Assembly (NCBI GenBank): GCA_023416695.1 | Contig: JAEZGY010000028.1 | Location: 27,689 to 91,688, forward strand | From: Bacillota bacterium | GTDB lineage: Bacteria > Bacillota > Clostridia > Lachnospirales > Lachnospiraceae | DNA: 64,000 nucleotides | Reading direction: 5' to 3' | In this document: positions 7,963 through 17,381 of the stretch, one piece after another | Numbering within the stretch: position 1 is the first letter of the stretch | How the letters are laid out: each line of letters begins with the position of its first letter | Program-made: the position numbers and the translations under genes | The notes under the pieces: generated by a model | The model's input: only the letters and a program-made list of their open reading frames with translations | Databases searched by the model: none | What the model was told of the DNA's origin: nothing

Positions 7963-10230
7963 ATGAATATGCCAGATGATAAAAAGGATTACGGAGTATC
8001 TGATATGGATCGGATATATTTTGAATCCAATGGTAAAAGTTTTCGGCAAAATCCAGGAAACAGAAGAAATTCATCCTCATACGATGTGCGTGGTAGTAAG
8101 AACAAGCGTAGGAAGAAATCTGGTCCTCTAGGGATTGTCTTCTCATTAGGCAATATCCTCTTCTTCCCTCTCATGTTTGTCTATTTGGAAGTAATCTTCC
8201 ATATTAGCATGAAGTTGCAAATGAAGTATCTTCCAATTTTCGTGTTTTTTGCTCTTTCTTTTGGTTTTATTGTTTCAATATTTACCTTGCTATGCAATAA
8301 GACCATTAACAAACTTATTACTTACTTATTTACAATTCTAGGTTGCTTACTATTCTGTATTGAAATGGTTTGCAAAACAGTATTGTCAAGTTATTATCAG
8401 CTACTAAGTACAGCTGATACGGCTGCCAATAATAGGCTAACAGATTACTTTGATGCAATTGTTGATGGTATTGGAATGAAACTTTTTAGTCTAATCCTTT
8501 TACTACTTCCTATTGTTTTTATTTTTACCATAGGTCGTATGTATTTTAGTTTTAAGAGAAAATCTCTCCCACTATTTGGTACTGTCTTAGTGTTCGGAGT
8601 TTTCTTCCACATTTTTGGACTATTAAGTCTACATCTTCCTTGGTCTGGTGATTTTGTTCCTGCTTCATTATATGCAAGTGATACCAATGTAGAGGATCAA
8701 GTGGAACAACTCGGAGTTATTACTATGCTTCGTTTGGATGTAAAACATACTTTATTTGGTGGTGGATCTACTATTGATTTAGATAATAGTGACTTTGGTG
8801 ACTTAGATGCTTCTAATCCTAACTCCAAGCCGTCTGCTTCTCCTGATGCAAGTAAGGATCCTAATGCAAGTAATGATCCTAATGCTACTATCGCACCAAC
8901 CGAACCACCTATTGATACCTCGCCTAATGTAATGGATATCGATTTCGAAACCTTAATTGCAAATTCGAAAAACGACAACATAGAATGGCTTAATAAGTAT
9001 TACAGCAGTTGTACTCCTACTAACAAGAATGAATATACTGGTATGTTTAAAGGGTATAATGTAATTTTTGTAACTATGGAAGGTTTCTCAAAATACTTAA
9101 TTGATAAAGATCGTACTCCTACTTTATATAAGATGGCTAATGAAGGCTTTGTATTCAATAATTATTACACCCCTCTTCACTACACTAGTACATCTGGTGG
9201 GGAGTGGCAGAACCTTACAGGTCTTTATCCAAAGAACGGTAACCCAATTAGTATGACTGAATCCGGTATACAGGGAACTAACCTTTACTTTACCTTAGCT
9301 AGGCAGTTAAACCGCCTAGGCTATACTTCTCTTGGCTACCATAATAACAATGAAATGTATGGACGTAAGAAATCCCATCCAAACCTTGGGTACGATTGGC
9401 ATCAAGGAGGTATGGGCTTTGAACTCGAGAAAAACGCTAGTGGTAAAGCGATTTGGCCTCAATCTGATCAGTATATGATTGACACAACTGTAGATCAATA
9501 TATTAATAGTGGAAAACCATTTAATGTTTACTATCTCACTGTTAGTGGTCATATGCCTTATAACTTTTTAGGTGATGCTATGGCTAATAAAAATAAGGAC
9601 GTTGTAGCAAACCTACCTTATACGGATACTACCAAAGCTTATATTGCTGCCAATATGGAAGTAGAATATGCTATGAAATCATTACTAACTAAACTTGAAG
9701 CAGCAGGTATTGCAGATAAAACTTTAATCGTAATGACTCCTGATCATATTCCTTATTTTGATACAGCTACTCTTGAGGAGCTTGCTGGAAAATCTTTCGG
9801 TGGTGAAGGACTTAGGAATTTAAAAGAATCTGATATTGATTTTGATGTATATCGTAATTCTCTAATTATGTGGTCAGGTAGTATTGAAAAACCGATTGAA
9901 GTGAACAAATTATGTTCTCAGGTAGATATTCTACCAACTGTTTCAAACTTATTAGGACTTGAGTATGATTCTAGATTATTAGCTGGTTCTGATATCTTAA
10001 GTACAGCCTCTCCACTAGTTATTTTCTCCTCTTCCTCATGGAAGACAGATGTAGGCTTCTATAATAGGTATACAGGAGAATTTACGTTAGCAGATGGTGT
10101 TAGTATGACAGATGCTGAGATTGAAGAGTATGTATCCAAAATGAAAAAGATTGTAAGATATAAACTTGATTCTTCTGCTTTAGTTGTAGCTGAAGATTAT
10201 TATAATACTGTATTTCCAAACTCTAAATAA
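7963..10230 (+). CDS. LTA synthase / sulfatase-fold phosphoglycerol transferase
   Basis: 755 residues. A basic cytoplasmic N-terminus (about 55 residues) leads to five hydrophobic segments (about 55-235). A Ser/Asp/Pro/Asn-rich linker (about 275-320) with imperfect DASKDPNASNDPNAT repeats then precedes an extracellular alkaline-phosphatase-like domain. Motifs are FVTMEGFSKYL (metal site), YTSTSGGEW around the likely catalytic Thr, SGHMPY and TPDHIPY (metal ligands). LtaS enzymes polymerise glycerol phosphate from phosphatidylglycerol. It is longer than classical LtaS because of the linker and the C-terminal tail. It could instead modify glycans with phosphoglycerol. It is a single gene with its own promoter and terminator. 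Confidence 0.85.
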   Translation: MNMPDDKKDYGVSDMDRIYFESNGKSFRQNPGNRRNSSSYDVRGSKNKRRKKSGPLGIVFSLGNILFFPLMFVYLEVIFHISMKLQMKYLPIFVFFALSFGFIVSIFTLLCNKTINKLITYLFTILGCLLFCIEMVCKTVLSSYYQLLSTADTAANNRLTDYFDAIVDGIGMKLFSLILLLLPIVFIFTIGRMYFSFKRKSLPLFGTVLVFGVFFHIFGLLSLHLPWSGDFVPASLYASDTNVEDQVEQLGVITMLRLDVKHTLFGGGSTIDLDNSDFGDLDASNPNSKPSASPDASKDPNASNDPNATIAPTEPPIDTSPNVMDIDFETLIANSKNDNIEWLNKYYSSCTPTNKNEYTGMFKGYNVIFVTMEGFSKYLIDKDRTPTLYKMANEGFVFNNYYTPLHYTSTSGGEWQNLTGLYPKNGNPISMTESGIQGTNLYFTLARQLNRLGYTSLGYHNNNEMYGRKKSHPNLGYDWHQGGMGFELEKNASGKAIWPQSDQYMIDTTVDQYINSGKPFNVYYLTVSGHMPYNFLGDAMANKNKDVVANLPYTDTTKAYIAANMEVEYAMKSLLTKLEAAGIADKTLIVMTPDHIPYFDTATLEELAGKSFGGEGLRNLKESDIDFDVYRNSLIMWSGSIEKPIEVNKLCSQVDILPTVSNLLGLEYDSRLLAGSDILSTASPLVIFSSSSWKTDVGFYNRYTGEFTLADGVSMTDAEIEEYVSKMKKIVRYKLDSSALVVAEDYYNTVFPNSK

Positions 10231-10256
10231 TAGTAAGTAATTAATTTCACAAAATA

Positions 10257-10287
10257 AAGGTAGTGGTTATTAAACCACTACCTTTTT
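10257..10287. terminator. Bidirectional terminator after the LTA-synthase-like gene
   Basis: The arms AAGGTAGTGGTT and AACCACTACCTT are followed by a T-run at 10283-10287. It serves the plus gene and lies 36 bases past the end of the convergent EF-G-like gene. Confidence 0.85.
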
Positions 10288-10322
10288 ACATTTACCTATT
10301 TAATTATTCATTACCTATCAGC

Positions 10323-12407
10323 CTACTCTTCTGCCTTTTCCTTAGCATTTTCAGCAATTACCTTCTCTTGTACATCATGAGGAGCCTGCTCATATCTAGA
10401 GAATTCATAGGAGAAATCACCGATACCACCAGTCATGGAACGTAAATCTGTAGAGTATCCATAGATTTCAGCTAGTGGAATATCTGCAACAACCTCTTGC
10501 TTACCACCTTCTATTGGATTCATACCAAGTACACGACCACGTCTCTTATTCAAATCTCCCATTACATCTCCTGTAAACTTATCAGGTACTACTACCTTTA
10601 AGGTTACGATTGGTTCAAGAAGCACGGGATTGGCTTCTGTAAAGGCTTGCTTAAAGGCAAGTATAGTAGCCATCTTAAATGCCTGTTCAGAAGAGTCAAC
10701 AGGATGGTAGGAACCATCTACTAAAGTAGCTTTTACCCCAACAACTGGATAAGAAGCCAAAGGTCCTTTGATAACACTTTCCTGTAATCCCTTTTCTACT
10801 GCTGGGAAGTAATTCTTAGGAACAGATCCTCCAAACACTTTCTCCTCGAATACATAAGCGCTCTCTAAATCTCCAGATGGCTCAAAATCCATTAAAACGT
10901 CGCCATACTGACCATGTCCACCTGATTGTTTCTTATGTTTACCACGAACCTGAACCTTCTTACGTATGGTTTCTCTATATGGTACTCTTGGCTTAGATAC
11001 TTCAATCTCTACTTTATACTTACCAAGAAGTTTACTAACAGTTACGTCAAGCTGTTGCTCACCAATCCCATACAATAAAGTCTGGCGATTTTCTTTGTCG
11101 TTAACAACCTTAAGGGTAAGATCTTCATCCATAAGTTTAGCAAGTGCTTGACTCACTTTATCGTCATCACCTTTGTTCTTGGTACTAAAACGAACATAAG
11201 TATATGGAGTAGAGTATACTGGTTTATCAAAAAGAACTGGATTTGCTTTGGTAGCTAAGGTATCACCTGTGCTTGTATTAGATAACTTACCTATAGCTCC
11301 AATGTCACCTGCCTTTAATTCCTTAACCTCCATCTGGTCTTTTCCACAGAATACATATAGCCTACTAATCTTCTCTTCGGTCTCCGTATTCACATTGTAT
11401 ATAGTACTGTCAGCCTTTATGGTTCCTGAACAGATCTTAAACAAGTTGAACTTCCCAATGAATGGGTCCGCAATTGTCTTAAATACTTTTGCACTAAATG
11501 GTTTACTTTCATCATAATCAGCATGAAATACCTCTTTTGTCTTCTGATTAATGCCTTCTACACTCTTCTTTTCAGGAGATGGAAAATACTTATCCACTGC
11601 CTGTAATAACATAGTAGTTCCTCTACATAAAGTTCCTGAACCTATTAAAACTGGCACAACAGAACCATCTATAACACTGCCACGAAGTGCCCCTGAAATC
11701 TCTTCCTGGGTAAACTCTTCACCAGCAAAATATTTTTCCATTAAGTCTTCGTTTGTCTCCGCAACTGCCTCTAATAACGTTTCACGACAAGTTTCTAAGT
11801 TCGCCATAGAGTAGTCCGGAATCTCACACTCTTCATAATTACTCAAATCTGTAAAACGTCTTCCCTTCATCTTTACAACGTTTACAAATCCAACAAACTT
11901 CTCGTTTTCACGAATTGGCAAATGAAAAGGTGCTATCTTCTTACCATATAGTTCAGTTAATCTTTCGATTACCTCTCGATGACTGGCATGATCATCGTCC
12001 ATATCAGTTACAAAAAACATTCTTGGAAGTTTATATTTCTCACAAAATTCCCAAGCCTTCATGGTGCCAACTTCTACACCAGCTTTTGCAGATATAACAA
12101 TAATAGCTGCATCTGCTACATTAAGTGCTTCTTCTACTTCACCTACAAAGTCAAAATATCCAGGTGTATCAAGGAAATTAATCTTGGTACCTTCCCAAAT
12201 TACTGGTACAATGGATGTATTGATAGAAAATAATCGCTTGATTTCCTCTTTGTCATAATCACTGATTGTATTACCTTCCTCAATCTTACCTTGTCTTTTG
12301 GTCATTCCCATTGAGTAAGCTATGGCTTCGACTAAAGTTGTCTTGCCACAGCTTCCGTGCCCCAAAATGACTACATTACGAATGTTACTAGCAGTGTATG
12401 TCTCCAT
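10323..12407 (-). CDS. EF-G-like translation GTPase (FusA paralogue)
   Basis: 694 residues with the full five-domain EF-G layout. The G1 loop GHGSCGKTT is at 16-24, G3 is DTPGYFDF near 80, domain IV contains the KKQSGGHGQYGDVLM segment, and domain V ends with GIGDFSYEFSRYEQAP. The G4 position that normally reads NKxD reads TDMD (residues 134-137), so base recognition is altered. This subfamily is common in Clostridia alongside the housekeeping fusA (which is normally in the str operon and not here). Its job is unproven: ribosome recycling, stress or antibiotic-protection roles are all possible. It is monocistronic, with a structured leader. Confidence 0.88.
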   Translation of the reverse strand: METYTASNIRNVVILGHGSCGKTTLVEAIAYSMGMTKRQGKIEEGNTISDYDKEEIKRLFSINTSIVPVIWEGTKINFLDTPGYFDFVGEVEEALNVADAAIIVISAKAGVEVGTMKAWEFCEKYKLPRMFFVTDMDDDHASHREVIERLTELYGKKIAPFHLPIRENEKFVGFVNVVKMKGRRFTDLSNYEECEIPDYSMANLETCRETLLEAVAETNEDLMEKYFAGEEFTQEEISGALRGSVIDGSVVPVLIGSGTLCRGTTMLLQAVDKYFPSPEKKSVEGINQKTKEVFHADYDESKPFSAKVFKTIADPFIGKFNLFKICSGTIKADSTIYNVNTETEEKISRLYVFCGKDQMEVKELKAGDIGAIGKLSNTSTGDTLATKANPVLFDKPVYSTPYTYVRFSTKNKGDDDKVSQALAKLMDEDLTLKVVNDKENRQTLLYGIGEQQLDVTVSKLLGKYKVEIEVSKPRVPYRETIRKKVQVRGKHKKQSGGHGQYGDVLMDFEPSGDLESAYVFEEKVFGGSVPKNYFPAVEKGLQESVIKGPLASYPVVGVKATLVDGSYHPVDSSEQAFKMATILAFKQAFTEANPVLLEPIVTLKVVVPDKFTGDVMGDLNKRRGRVLGMNPIEGGKQEVVADIPLAEIYGYSTDLRSMTGGIGDFSYEFSRYEQAPHDVQEKVIAENAKEKAEE

Positions 12408-12437
12408 ATTAATACCTCCAGTACTATTTTTTGTAAT

Positions 12438-12461
12438 GGAAAGGCTTTCCTTAAAAAGGAA
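12438..12461 (-). other. Two overlapping hairpins in the EF-G-like leader
   Basis: On the transcript, TTCCTT-AAGGAA (12461-12447) and GGAAA-TTTCC (12450-12438) share bases 12447-12450, so only one can form at a time. There is no U-run, so this is not a classical attenuator. It may affect translation or stability. Confidence 0.35.
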
Positions 12462-12499
12462 CTTAAATAATACATGCAGGACAAGCTTCCCATGTGTAT

Positions 12500-12528
12500 A
12501 TTTTACTAAAATAATACCTTATTATCAA
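12500..12528 (-). promoter_or_regulatory. Sigma-A promoter of the EF-G-like gene
   Basis: On the minus strand, TTGATA (12528-12523) is followed after 17 bases by TAAAAT (12505-12500). The leader is about 85 bases and contains two competing hairpins at 12438-12461. Confidence 0.6.
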
Positions 12529-12675
12529 CTATTTTATTCACAATTCACAATGTATTTTATTCATTCGCAATCAACTATCAATAATTCTTATAAATATTAG
12601 TCATTTAGGATGTCATTATATTAATTTATGACGAAATATATCGAATTGTATCGAGGGTACTTATATGCTTTAAAG

Positions 12676-12690
12676 CGTTAAACTTTAACG
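12676..12690. repeat. 15-bp perfect palindrome upstream of the aroF promoter
   Basis: CGTTAAA C TTTAACG, ending 10 bases before the -35 element. The position suits an activator or repressor site for the aromatic operon. No protein can be named. Confidence 0.5.
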
Positions 12691-12700
12691 TATTAATGCA

Positions 12701-12729
12701 TTGACACACCTATATATTTGCGTTACAAT
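12701..12729 (+). promoter_or_regulatory. Sigma-A promoter of aroF-tyrA-aroA
   Basis: TTGACA (12701-12706), 17 bases, TACAAT (12724-12729). The leader to the chosen aroF start is about 100 bases. I see no T-box specifier structure or trp/tyr-rich leader peptide in it. Confidence 0.85.
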
Positions 12730-12834
12730 ACCACTATTAAAGAATTCTATAACACATACAAATATCCATTCAGGGCAAAATAGTAACAAATTAATCGCTG
12801 AAAGGAATTTGTAATGAAAGCAGGAGATATAGAA

Positions 12835-13848
12835 ATGATCATAGTAATGAAACCAGGAGCTTCAAAAGAAGCGATTAATAATGTTTTAAGTATTATTAAT
12901 GACAACGGATTAGTTGCCCATATTTCTGATGGTACAGAAGTGACCATCATCGGTGTGGTTGGTGACAAATCCCGTTTAGAACATCAAAATATTGAGATTG
13001 CACCTGAAGTAGATAAAGTGGTTGCTGTAACGGAAAGCTACAAGCTTAGTAACCGTAAATTCCACCCAGAATCCTCTGTTATACAGGTAGGGAATACTAA
13101 CATTGGTGGAGAAGAATTAATTATTATGTCCGGCCCTTGTGCTGTGGAAAATGAAGCTCAGATTTTAGAGACTGCACATGCGATTAAGAAATCTGGCGCT
13201 CAAATTCTTAGAGGTGGAGCTTATAAACCTAGAACTTCTCCTTACGCATTTCAAGGCCTTGAAGAACAGGGGCTTAGACTTATGAAGGAAGCCAAAGACG
13301 CAACGGGACTGGCTATTGTATGTGAGGTTACTAGTCTTGCAGCCATAGAGTCTGCTGTAAAATATGTCGATATGCTACAAATTGGTGCTAGAAATATGCA
13401 GAATTTTTATCTTTTAAAAGAGGCGGGGAAAACTGGTCTTCCAATTCTATTAAAAAGAGGGTTATCTGCTACTATTGAAGAATGGTTAAACGCTTCCGAA
13501 TATATTATGGCAGAAGGCAATCCTAATGTAGTTTTATGCGAACGTGGAATAAGAACCTTTGAAACAGCCACACGTAACACTTTAGATATCAGTGCTATAC
13601 CTGTGATTAAACACAAGAGTCACTTACCTATAATAGTAGATCCAAGCCACGCAACTGGTGTTAGACAGTATGTCAATCCACTAGCTAAGGCTGCTTTGGC
13701 TGCAGGTGCTGATGGTTTAATGATTGAGACACATCCAAATCCAAAAACTGCCCTCTCCGATGGTCCACAGTCATTAACCTTTGAGCAATTTGACCAGCTT
13801 TGTAAGGAACTAAGACCACTTGCTCCACTATTTGACCGAAAGTTTTAG
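12835..13848 (+). CDS. aroF: 3-deoxy-7-phosphoheptulonate (DAHP) synthase
   Basis: 337 residues from ATG 12835, which follows AGGAG by 8 bases. An upstream in-frame ATG at 12814 adds seven residues but is less family-like. It is a type I-beta DAHP synthase. An N-terminal ferredoxin-like domain (about 1-80, beginning MIIVMKPGAS) is joined to a TIM barrel with GPCAVENE, RGGAYKPRTSPYAFQGL, GARNMQNF, LLKRG and the metal site DPSHATG. It condenses PEP and erythrose 4-phosphate, the first step of aromatic synthesis. The N-terminal domain is used for feedback control by aromatic end products in this class. It is the first gene of the operon, followed after 9 bases by tyrA. Confidence 0.96.
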   Translation: MIIVMKPGASKEAINNVLSIINDNGLVAHISDGTEVTIIGVVGDKSRLEHQNIEIAPEVDKVVAVTESYKLSNRKFHPESSVIQVGNTNIGGEELIIMSGPCAVENEAQILETAHAIKKSGAQILRGGAYKPRTSPYAFQGLEEQGLRLMKEAKDATGLAIVCEVTSLAAIESAVKYVDMLQIGARNMQNFYLLKEAGKTGLPILLKRGLSATIEEWLNASEYIMAEGNPNVVLCERGIRTFETATRNTLDISAIPVIKHKSHLPIIVDPSHATGVRQYVNPLAKAALAAGADGLMIETHPNPKTALSDGPQSLTFEQFDQLCKELRPLAPLFDRKF

Positions 13849-13857
13849 GAGGTTTAT

Positions 13858-14961
13858 ATGAAGGATTTATCTGTAGGGTTTATAGGGTTTGGATTAATAG
13901 GTGGTTCTATCGCCAAAGCACTTAAACTAAGTTTTCCTACTACTACCATTATGGCCTATAACCATTACCAAAACAAATCCCACTCTTGTTTAGAAGTTGC
14001 CAAACAAGATGGTACCATTGATATCATAAGTACAAAGCTAGAAGACTATGCTTCCTGTGATATCATATTTCTCTGCGCCCCGGTGTTAGATAATATTCAT
14101 TACCTAGAAAAACTTAAAAATATTATAAAACCTTCCTGCATCCTTACTGATGTAGGAAGTGTAAAGGGAAATATTCATAAAGCTATCGAAGAACTTCATC
14201 TCTCCTCCCATTTTATAGGAGGACACCCTATGACTGGTTCCGAAAAAACTGGCTATATTCACTCCAATGCAAAGCTTTTAGAAAATGCCTTTTATATATT
14301 AACTAAAACCAACGATACCAAAGAGGCAGATTTTGAGACTATGAAGGAATTGGTGTTAGCTCTAGGAGCCATTCCTATTCCTGTAGAGGCAGACTACCAT
14401 GATGATGTAGTAGCTGCCATTAGCCATGTTCCTCATATCATAGCCGCTAGTTTGGTACATATGGTAAAGGATTCGGATAATGAACAAGAATTAATGCGAC
14501 AGGTAGCAGCTGGTGGGTTTAAAGATATCACTAGAATTGCCTCCTCCTCTTCTGTCATGTGGCAAAATATATGCTTAACTAATACCGATAGTATCCTGTA
14601 TTTTCTTAGAGATTTTATCAATCGATTAGAGGACATCGCATCAGTGATCTCTGATAAGAACGAAGGGCAGCTTTTAGACTTTTTTTCTGAAGCAAAGGAA
14701 TATCGGGATAGTATTCCAAATAAGGTAATTGGCTTAATTAACCGTATTTATGAGGTATATATTGATATCCCAGATAAAACTGGTGTAATTGCATCTATTG
14801 CTACTCTTCTTGCTAGACATGATATCAGTATCAAAAATATTGGTATACTTCATAACAGAGAATACCAGGAAGGTGCTTTAAGAATCGAACTTTATACAGA
14901 GGAATCTAGAGCGAAAACGATTGAAATTCTGACAGAGTATGAGTATACTATTTACCAATAA
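13858..14961 (+). CDS. tyrA: Prephenate dehydrogenase with C-terminal ACT domain
   Basis: 367 residues. The NAD-binding motif GFGLIGGSIAKAL is at residues 9-21. The substrate region has GGHPMTGSEKTGY, with the catalytic His in it, and ISHVPHIIAASLV follows. The last 75 residues form an ACT domain (YEVYIDIPDKTGVIASIATLLARH), usually the site of tyrosine feedback. It oxidises prephenate to 4-hydroxyphenylpyruvate. Its stop codon overlaps by one base an ATG in front of aroA, and aroF is 9 bases upstream, so the three form a tight operon. Confidence 0.96.
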   Translation: MKDLSVGFIGFGLIGGSIAKALKLSFPTTTIMAYNHYQNKSHSCLEVAKQDGTIDIISTKLEDYASCDIIFLCAPVLDNIHYLEKLKNIIKPSCILTDVGSVKGNIHKAIEELHLSSHFIGGHPMTGSEKTGYIHSNAKLLENAFYILTKTNDTKEADFETMKELVLALGAIPIPVEADYHDDVVAAISHVPHIIAASLVHMVKDSDNEQELMRQVAAGGFKDITRIASSSSVMWQNICLTNTDSILYFLRDFINRLEDIASVISDKNEGQLLDFFSEAKEYRDSIPNKVIGLINRIYEVYIDIPDKTGVIASIATLLARHDISIKNIGILHNREYQEGALRIELYTEESRAKTIEILTEYEYTIYQ

Positions 14962-14981
14962 TGGATGGAAGGATTCAATTT

Positions 14982-16256
14982 ATGAAAATGAAACGTTGCA
15001 ACAAATTATACGGTGAGTTATGTATCCCAGGAGATAAATCCATTAGTCATCGTGGTATTATGCTTGGTGCTATTTCTATGGGAACAACAGTGATTACAAA
15101 CTTTTTGCAGGGTGCGGATTGTCTATCTAGTATTGAATGCTTTGGCAAAATGGGAATTCGTATTGAGAATAAACATAGTGCTGTGTATGTACATGGTCGA
15201 GGACTACATGGACTTACGGAACCAGAAGGCATCTTAGATGTAGGCAATAGTGGAACTACTCTACGCCTAATGTCAGGTTTACTCTCTGCTGCCCCTTTTA
15301 CATCTAAGGTCACTGGAGATTCCTCCATACAAAAACGTCCTATGGGACGTATTATTACACCACTGTCTCTTATGGGTGCTGATATTAAAAGTGATTTAGA
15401 TAACAATTGTGCGCCTCTAACTATTGCAGGTAAAGGCCTGACGGGAATTAATTATAACTCTCCCATAGCAAGCGCCCAAGTAAAATCAGCCATTTTACTT
15501 GCTGGCTTATATGCAGATAGACCATCTAGTGTAACAGAACCTTATATTTCTCGTAACCATAGTGAACTAATGTTAAATTATTTTGGTGCTAAAGTCTCTA
15601 CTGTAGGTACTACTGTAACTTTAACCCCTCCAGACCAACTATTCGGACAAGAGATTCAGGTTCCTGGAGATATTTCTTCGGCTGCTTATTTTATAGGTGC
15701 TGGTCTTATTACACCTAATTCACAGATTCTCATAAAGCAGGTAGGAATTAATCCTACTAGAGATGGGCTAATCAAGGTAGTAAAAGCTATGGGTGGAAAA
15801 CTAACACTTCTTAACGAAAGAATGCAAGGGTTGGAGCCAGTAGCTGATATATTAGTGGAAACTAGTGACTTAAATGCTACCATCATAGAAGGCGCCATGA
15901 TTCCTACTTTAATCGATGAGATTCCTCTTGTAGCCATCCTTGCATGCTTTGCAAAGGGCACTACCGTTATTAGAGACGCAAGCGAACTTAAGGTAAAAGA
16001 ATCTAATCGTATCGATACCGTGGTAGAAAACCTTCAAAAGATGGGTGCTGATATAGAGGGCACCGAAGATGGAATGGTGATTCACGGAGGAAAACCTCTA
16101 CACGGTGCTGTGATTGATTCCAAATCAGACCACCGAATTGCTATGTCTTTTGCCATCGCCGGTTTAAATGCTGATGGAGAAACCACTATAGAAAATAGCC
16201 ACTGTATCAATATCTCATATCCAAGCTTTTTTAAGGACCTAGAATCCTTACTTTAA
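14982..16256 (+). CDS. aroA: 3-phosphoshikimate 1-carboxyvinyltransferase (EPSP synthase)
   Basis: 424 residues from ATG 14982, which is preceded 8 bases away by GGAAGGA. A longer frame starts at 14961 overlapping the tyrA stop but has no ribosome site. Motifs: IPGDKSISHRGIMLGAIS at the N-terminus, DVGNSGTTLRLMSGLL, GDSSIQKRPMGR, and SDHRIAMSFAIAGL near the C-terminus. It transfers enolpyruvate from PEP to shikimate 3-phosphate and is the target of glyphosate. The Gly near the PEP site is in the sequence GNSGTT, as in class II-like enzymes. It is the last gene of the operon. Confidence 0.97.
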   Translation: MKMKRCNKLYGELCIPGDKSISHRGIMLGAISMGTTVITNFLQGADCLSSIECFGKMGIRIENKHSAVYVHGRGLHGLTEPEGILDVGNSGTTLRLMSGLLSAAPFTSKVTGDSSIQKRPMGRIITPLSLMGADIKSDLDNNCAPLTIAGKGLTGINYNSPIASAQVKSAILLAGLYADRPSSVTEPYISRNHSELMLNYFGAKVSTVGTTVTLTPPDQLFGQEIQVPGDISSAAYFIGAGLITPNSQILIKQVGINPTRDGLIKVVKAMGGKLTLLNERMQGLEPVADILVETSDLNATIIEGAMIPTLIDEIPLVAILACFAKGTTVIRDASELKVKESNRIDTVVENLQKMGADIEGTEDGMVIHGGKPLHGAVIDSKSDHRIAMSFAIAGLNADGETTIENSHCINISYPSFFKDLESLL

Positions 16257-16260
16257 GAAG

Positions 16261-16312
16261 AAAGAGGATTCCTTTTAAACTAATACTTAAGTTTTAAAAG
16301 GAATCCTCTTTT
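16261..16312. terminator. Terminator of the aromatic operon
   Basis: A long hairpin with 5' arm AAAGAGGATTCCTTTTAAAC and matching 3' arm from 16291, ending in TCTTTT. It is convergent with the lipid kinase gene, which it may also terminate. Confidence 0.88.
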
Positions 16313-16320
16313 AATTCTAT

Positions 16321-17235
16321 TTATTTTGATAAGTCATGAGTCACAACAAACTGGACTGCATGCTTTAAATTAATCACATTAGCTTCTCTATAATTGCCGC
16401 CGAATTCACCATCTACGGTCCAAGGAACAAGCTCATCCGATACAAATTTCACCTTATCTGTATGGAAATTAATCACATGCTTACTAGTTTTATCTTCATT
16501 TAAAAGAGCATTGATAATAGACTGCAGTTCAAACGCATTCTTTGGTGGAGTGATTAAGGTCACCTCAAACAAACCATCATTTAAGGATACATCCTTTCCA
16601 TTCAGTCCCTTAAATCCACCTACGGAATTAGAGTTACTTACCATACCGTATAAAAATTTATCATCAATCTCTACATCATCATAAAACACTTTGAAGTGGT
16701 AGGATTTAAGAGATGGTAGTCTCTTCACTCCCTCTAAAAGATAGGCTAACCGTCCTAAAATATTCTTTACTGACTGGCTAGTCGCATACGAAACATCCGT
16801 AAATGCTCCAAAAGCAGCAACATAGATAAAGTTATCATTATTGATTTGTCCCACATCATAGGGAAACAAGGAACCATCTACAATAGTTTTCGCATCCTCT
16901 ATCATACTCTTTGGAAGTCCAAGGCTAGTGGCACAGTCATTGGTTGTTCCTGTTGGTATATAACCAATTGGTGGATTTGATTCTAAAGATAAAACCCCCT
17001 TCACAACCTCATTTAGAGTACCATCCCCTCCAGAACAAGCAATGGTATCATAGTCTTCTCCATACTTTTCAATTATCTCTGTGGCATCATTACGATGTCT
17101 TGTAGCATGAATTGTCACTTCATAATCAGCATTGCAAAAAATCTCAATCATACTAGACAATTTGTTTCGCATAACTCCTTTTCCTGCACATGGATTATAA
17201 ATAAAAAGTAATTTTTTTCTACTCACTTTTCTCAT
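16321..17235 (-). CDS. Diacylglycerol/lipid kinase family protein (DgkB/YegS type)
   Basis: About 304 residues. The diacylglycerol kinase catalytic domain begins LLFIYNPCAGKG, with the nucleotide loop ACSGGDGTLNEVV near residue 80 and GYIPTGTTNDCATSLGLP after it. The C-terminal beta-sandwich has LNDGLFEVTLI and PWTVDGE. It phosphorylates diacylglycerol or a related lipid on the inner membrane face, recycling DAG made by LTA synthesis (compare the LTA-synthase-like gene at 7963). Three starts are possible: TTG 17241, ATG 17235, GTG 17226. The GTG has the best-spaced AGGA. It is monocistronic. Confidence 0.9.
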   Translation of the reverse strand: MRKVSRKKLLFIYNPCAGKGVMRNKLSSMIEIFCNADYEVTIHATRHRNDATEIIEKYGEDYDTIACSGGDGTLNEVVKGVLSLESNPPIGYIPTGTTNDCATSLGLPKSMIEDAKTIVDGSLFPYDVGQINNDNFIYVAAFGAFTDVSYATSQSVKNILGRLAYLLEGVKRLPSLKSYHFKVFYDDVEIDDKFLYGMVSNSNSVGGFKGLNGKDVSLNDGLFEVTLITPPKNAFELQSIINALLNEDKTSKHVINFHTDKVKFVSDELVPWTVDGEFGGNYREANVINLKHAVQFVVTHDLSK

Positions 17236-17381
17236 CCTCAATTTTCATAATCTATTCTATCATGGTCAAAACTATGTATTTTAATCATTTTCCCAATCAA
17301 AAATAATTATACATTACCCTTATATTGGTTGCAAGTATAAACCACTAGAATGAGATGCTAATGGAATGTTTTACTATACCA

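Larger units (their letters stand above)
12408..12834. other. Divergent intergenic region, EF-G-like gene / aroF
   Basis: 427 bases without a protein gene. It holds the EF-G-like leader and promoter on the left, an AT-rich centre (about 12540-12660) in which I see nothing, and the palindrome and promoter of the aromatic operon on the right. Confidence 0.7.

Noticed and set aside
8780..8920. Short repeats (SerAspProAsn-rich) in the LTA-synthase-like gene as a possible phase-variable tract.
   Set aside because: The DNA repeats are imperfect and few, and the stretch reads as a normal flexible linker; no homopolymer or clean tandem repeat is there.
12730..12834. T-box or aromatic-amino-acid riboswitch before aroF.
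   Set aside because: The leader is only about 100 bases, with no T-box motif (TGGNACCGCG) and no terminator hairpin.
15047..15406. 119-codon open frame on the minus strand inside aroA.
   Set aside because: It lies wholly within aroA, has no ribosome site, and its composition mirrors the coding strand; a shadow frame.
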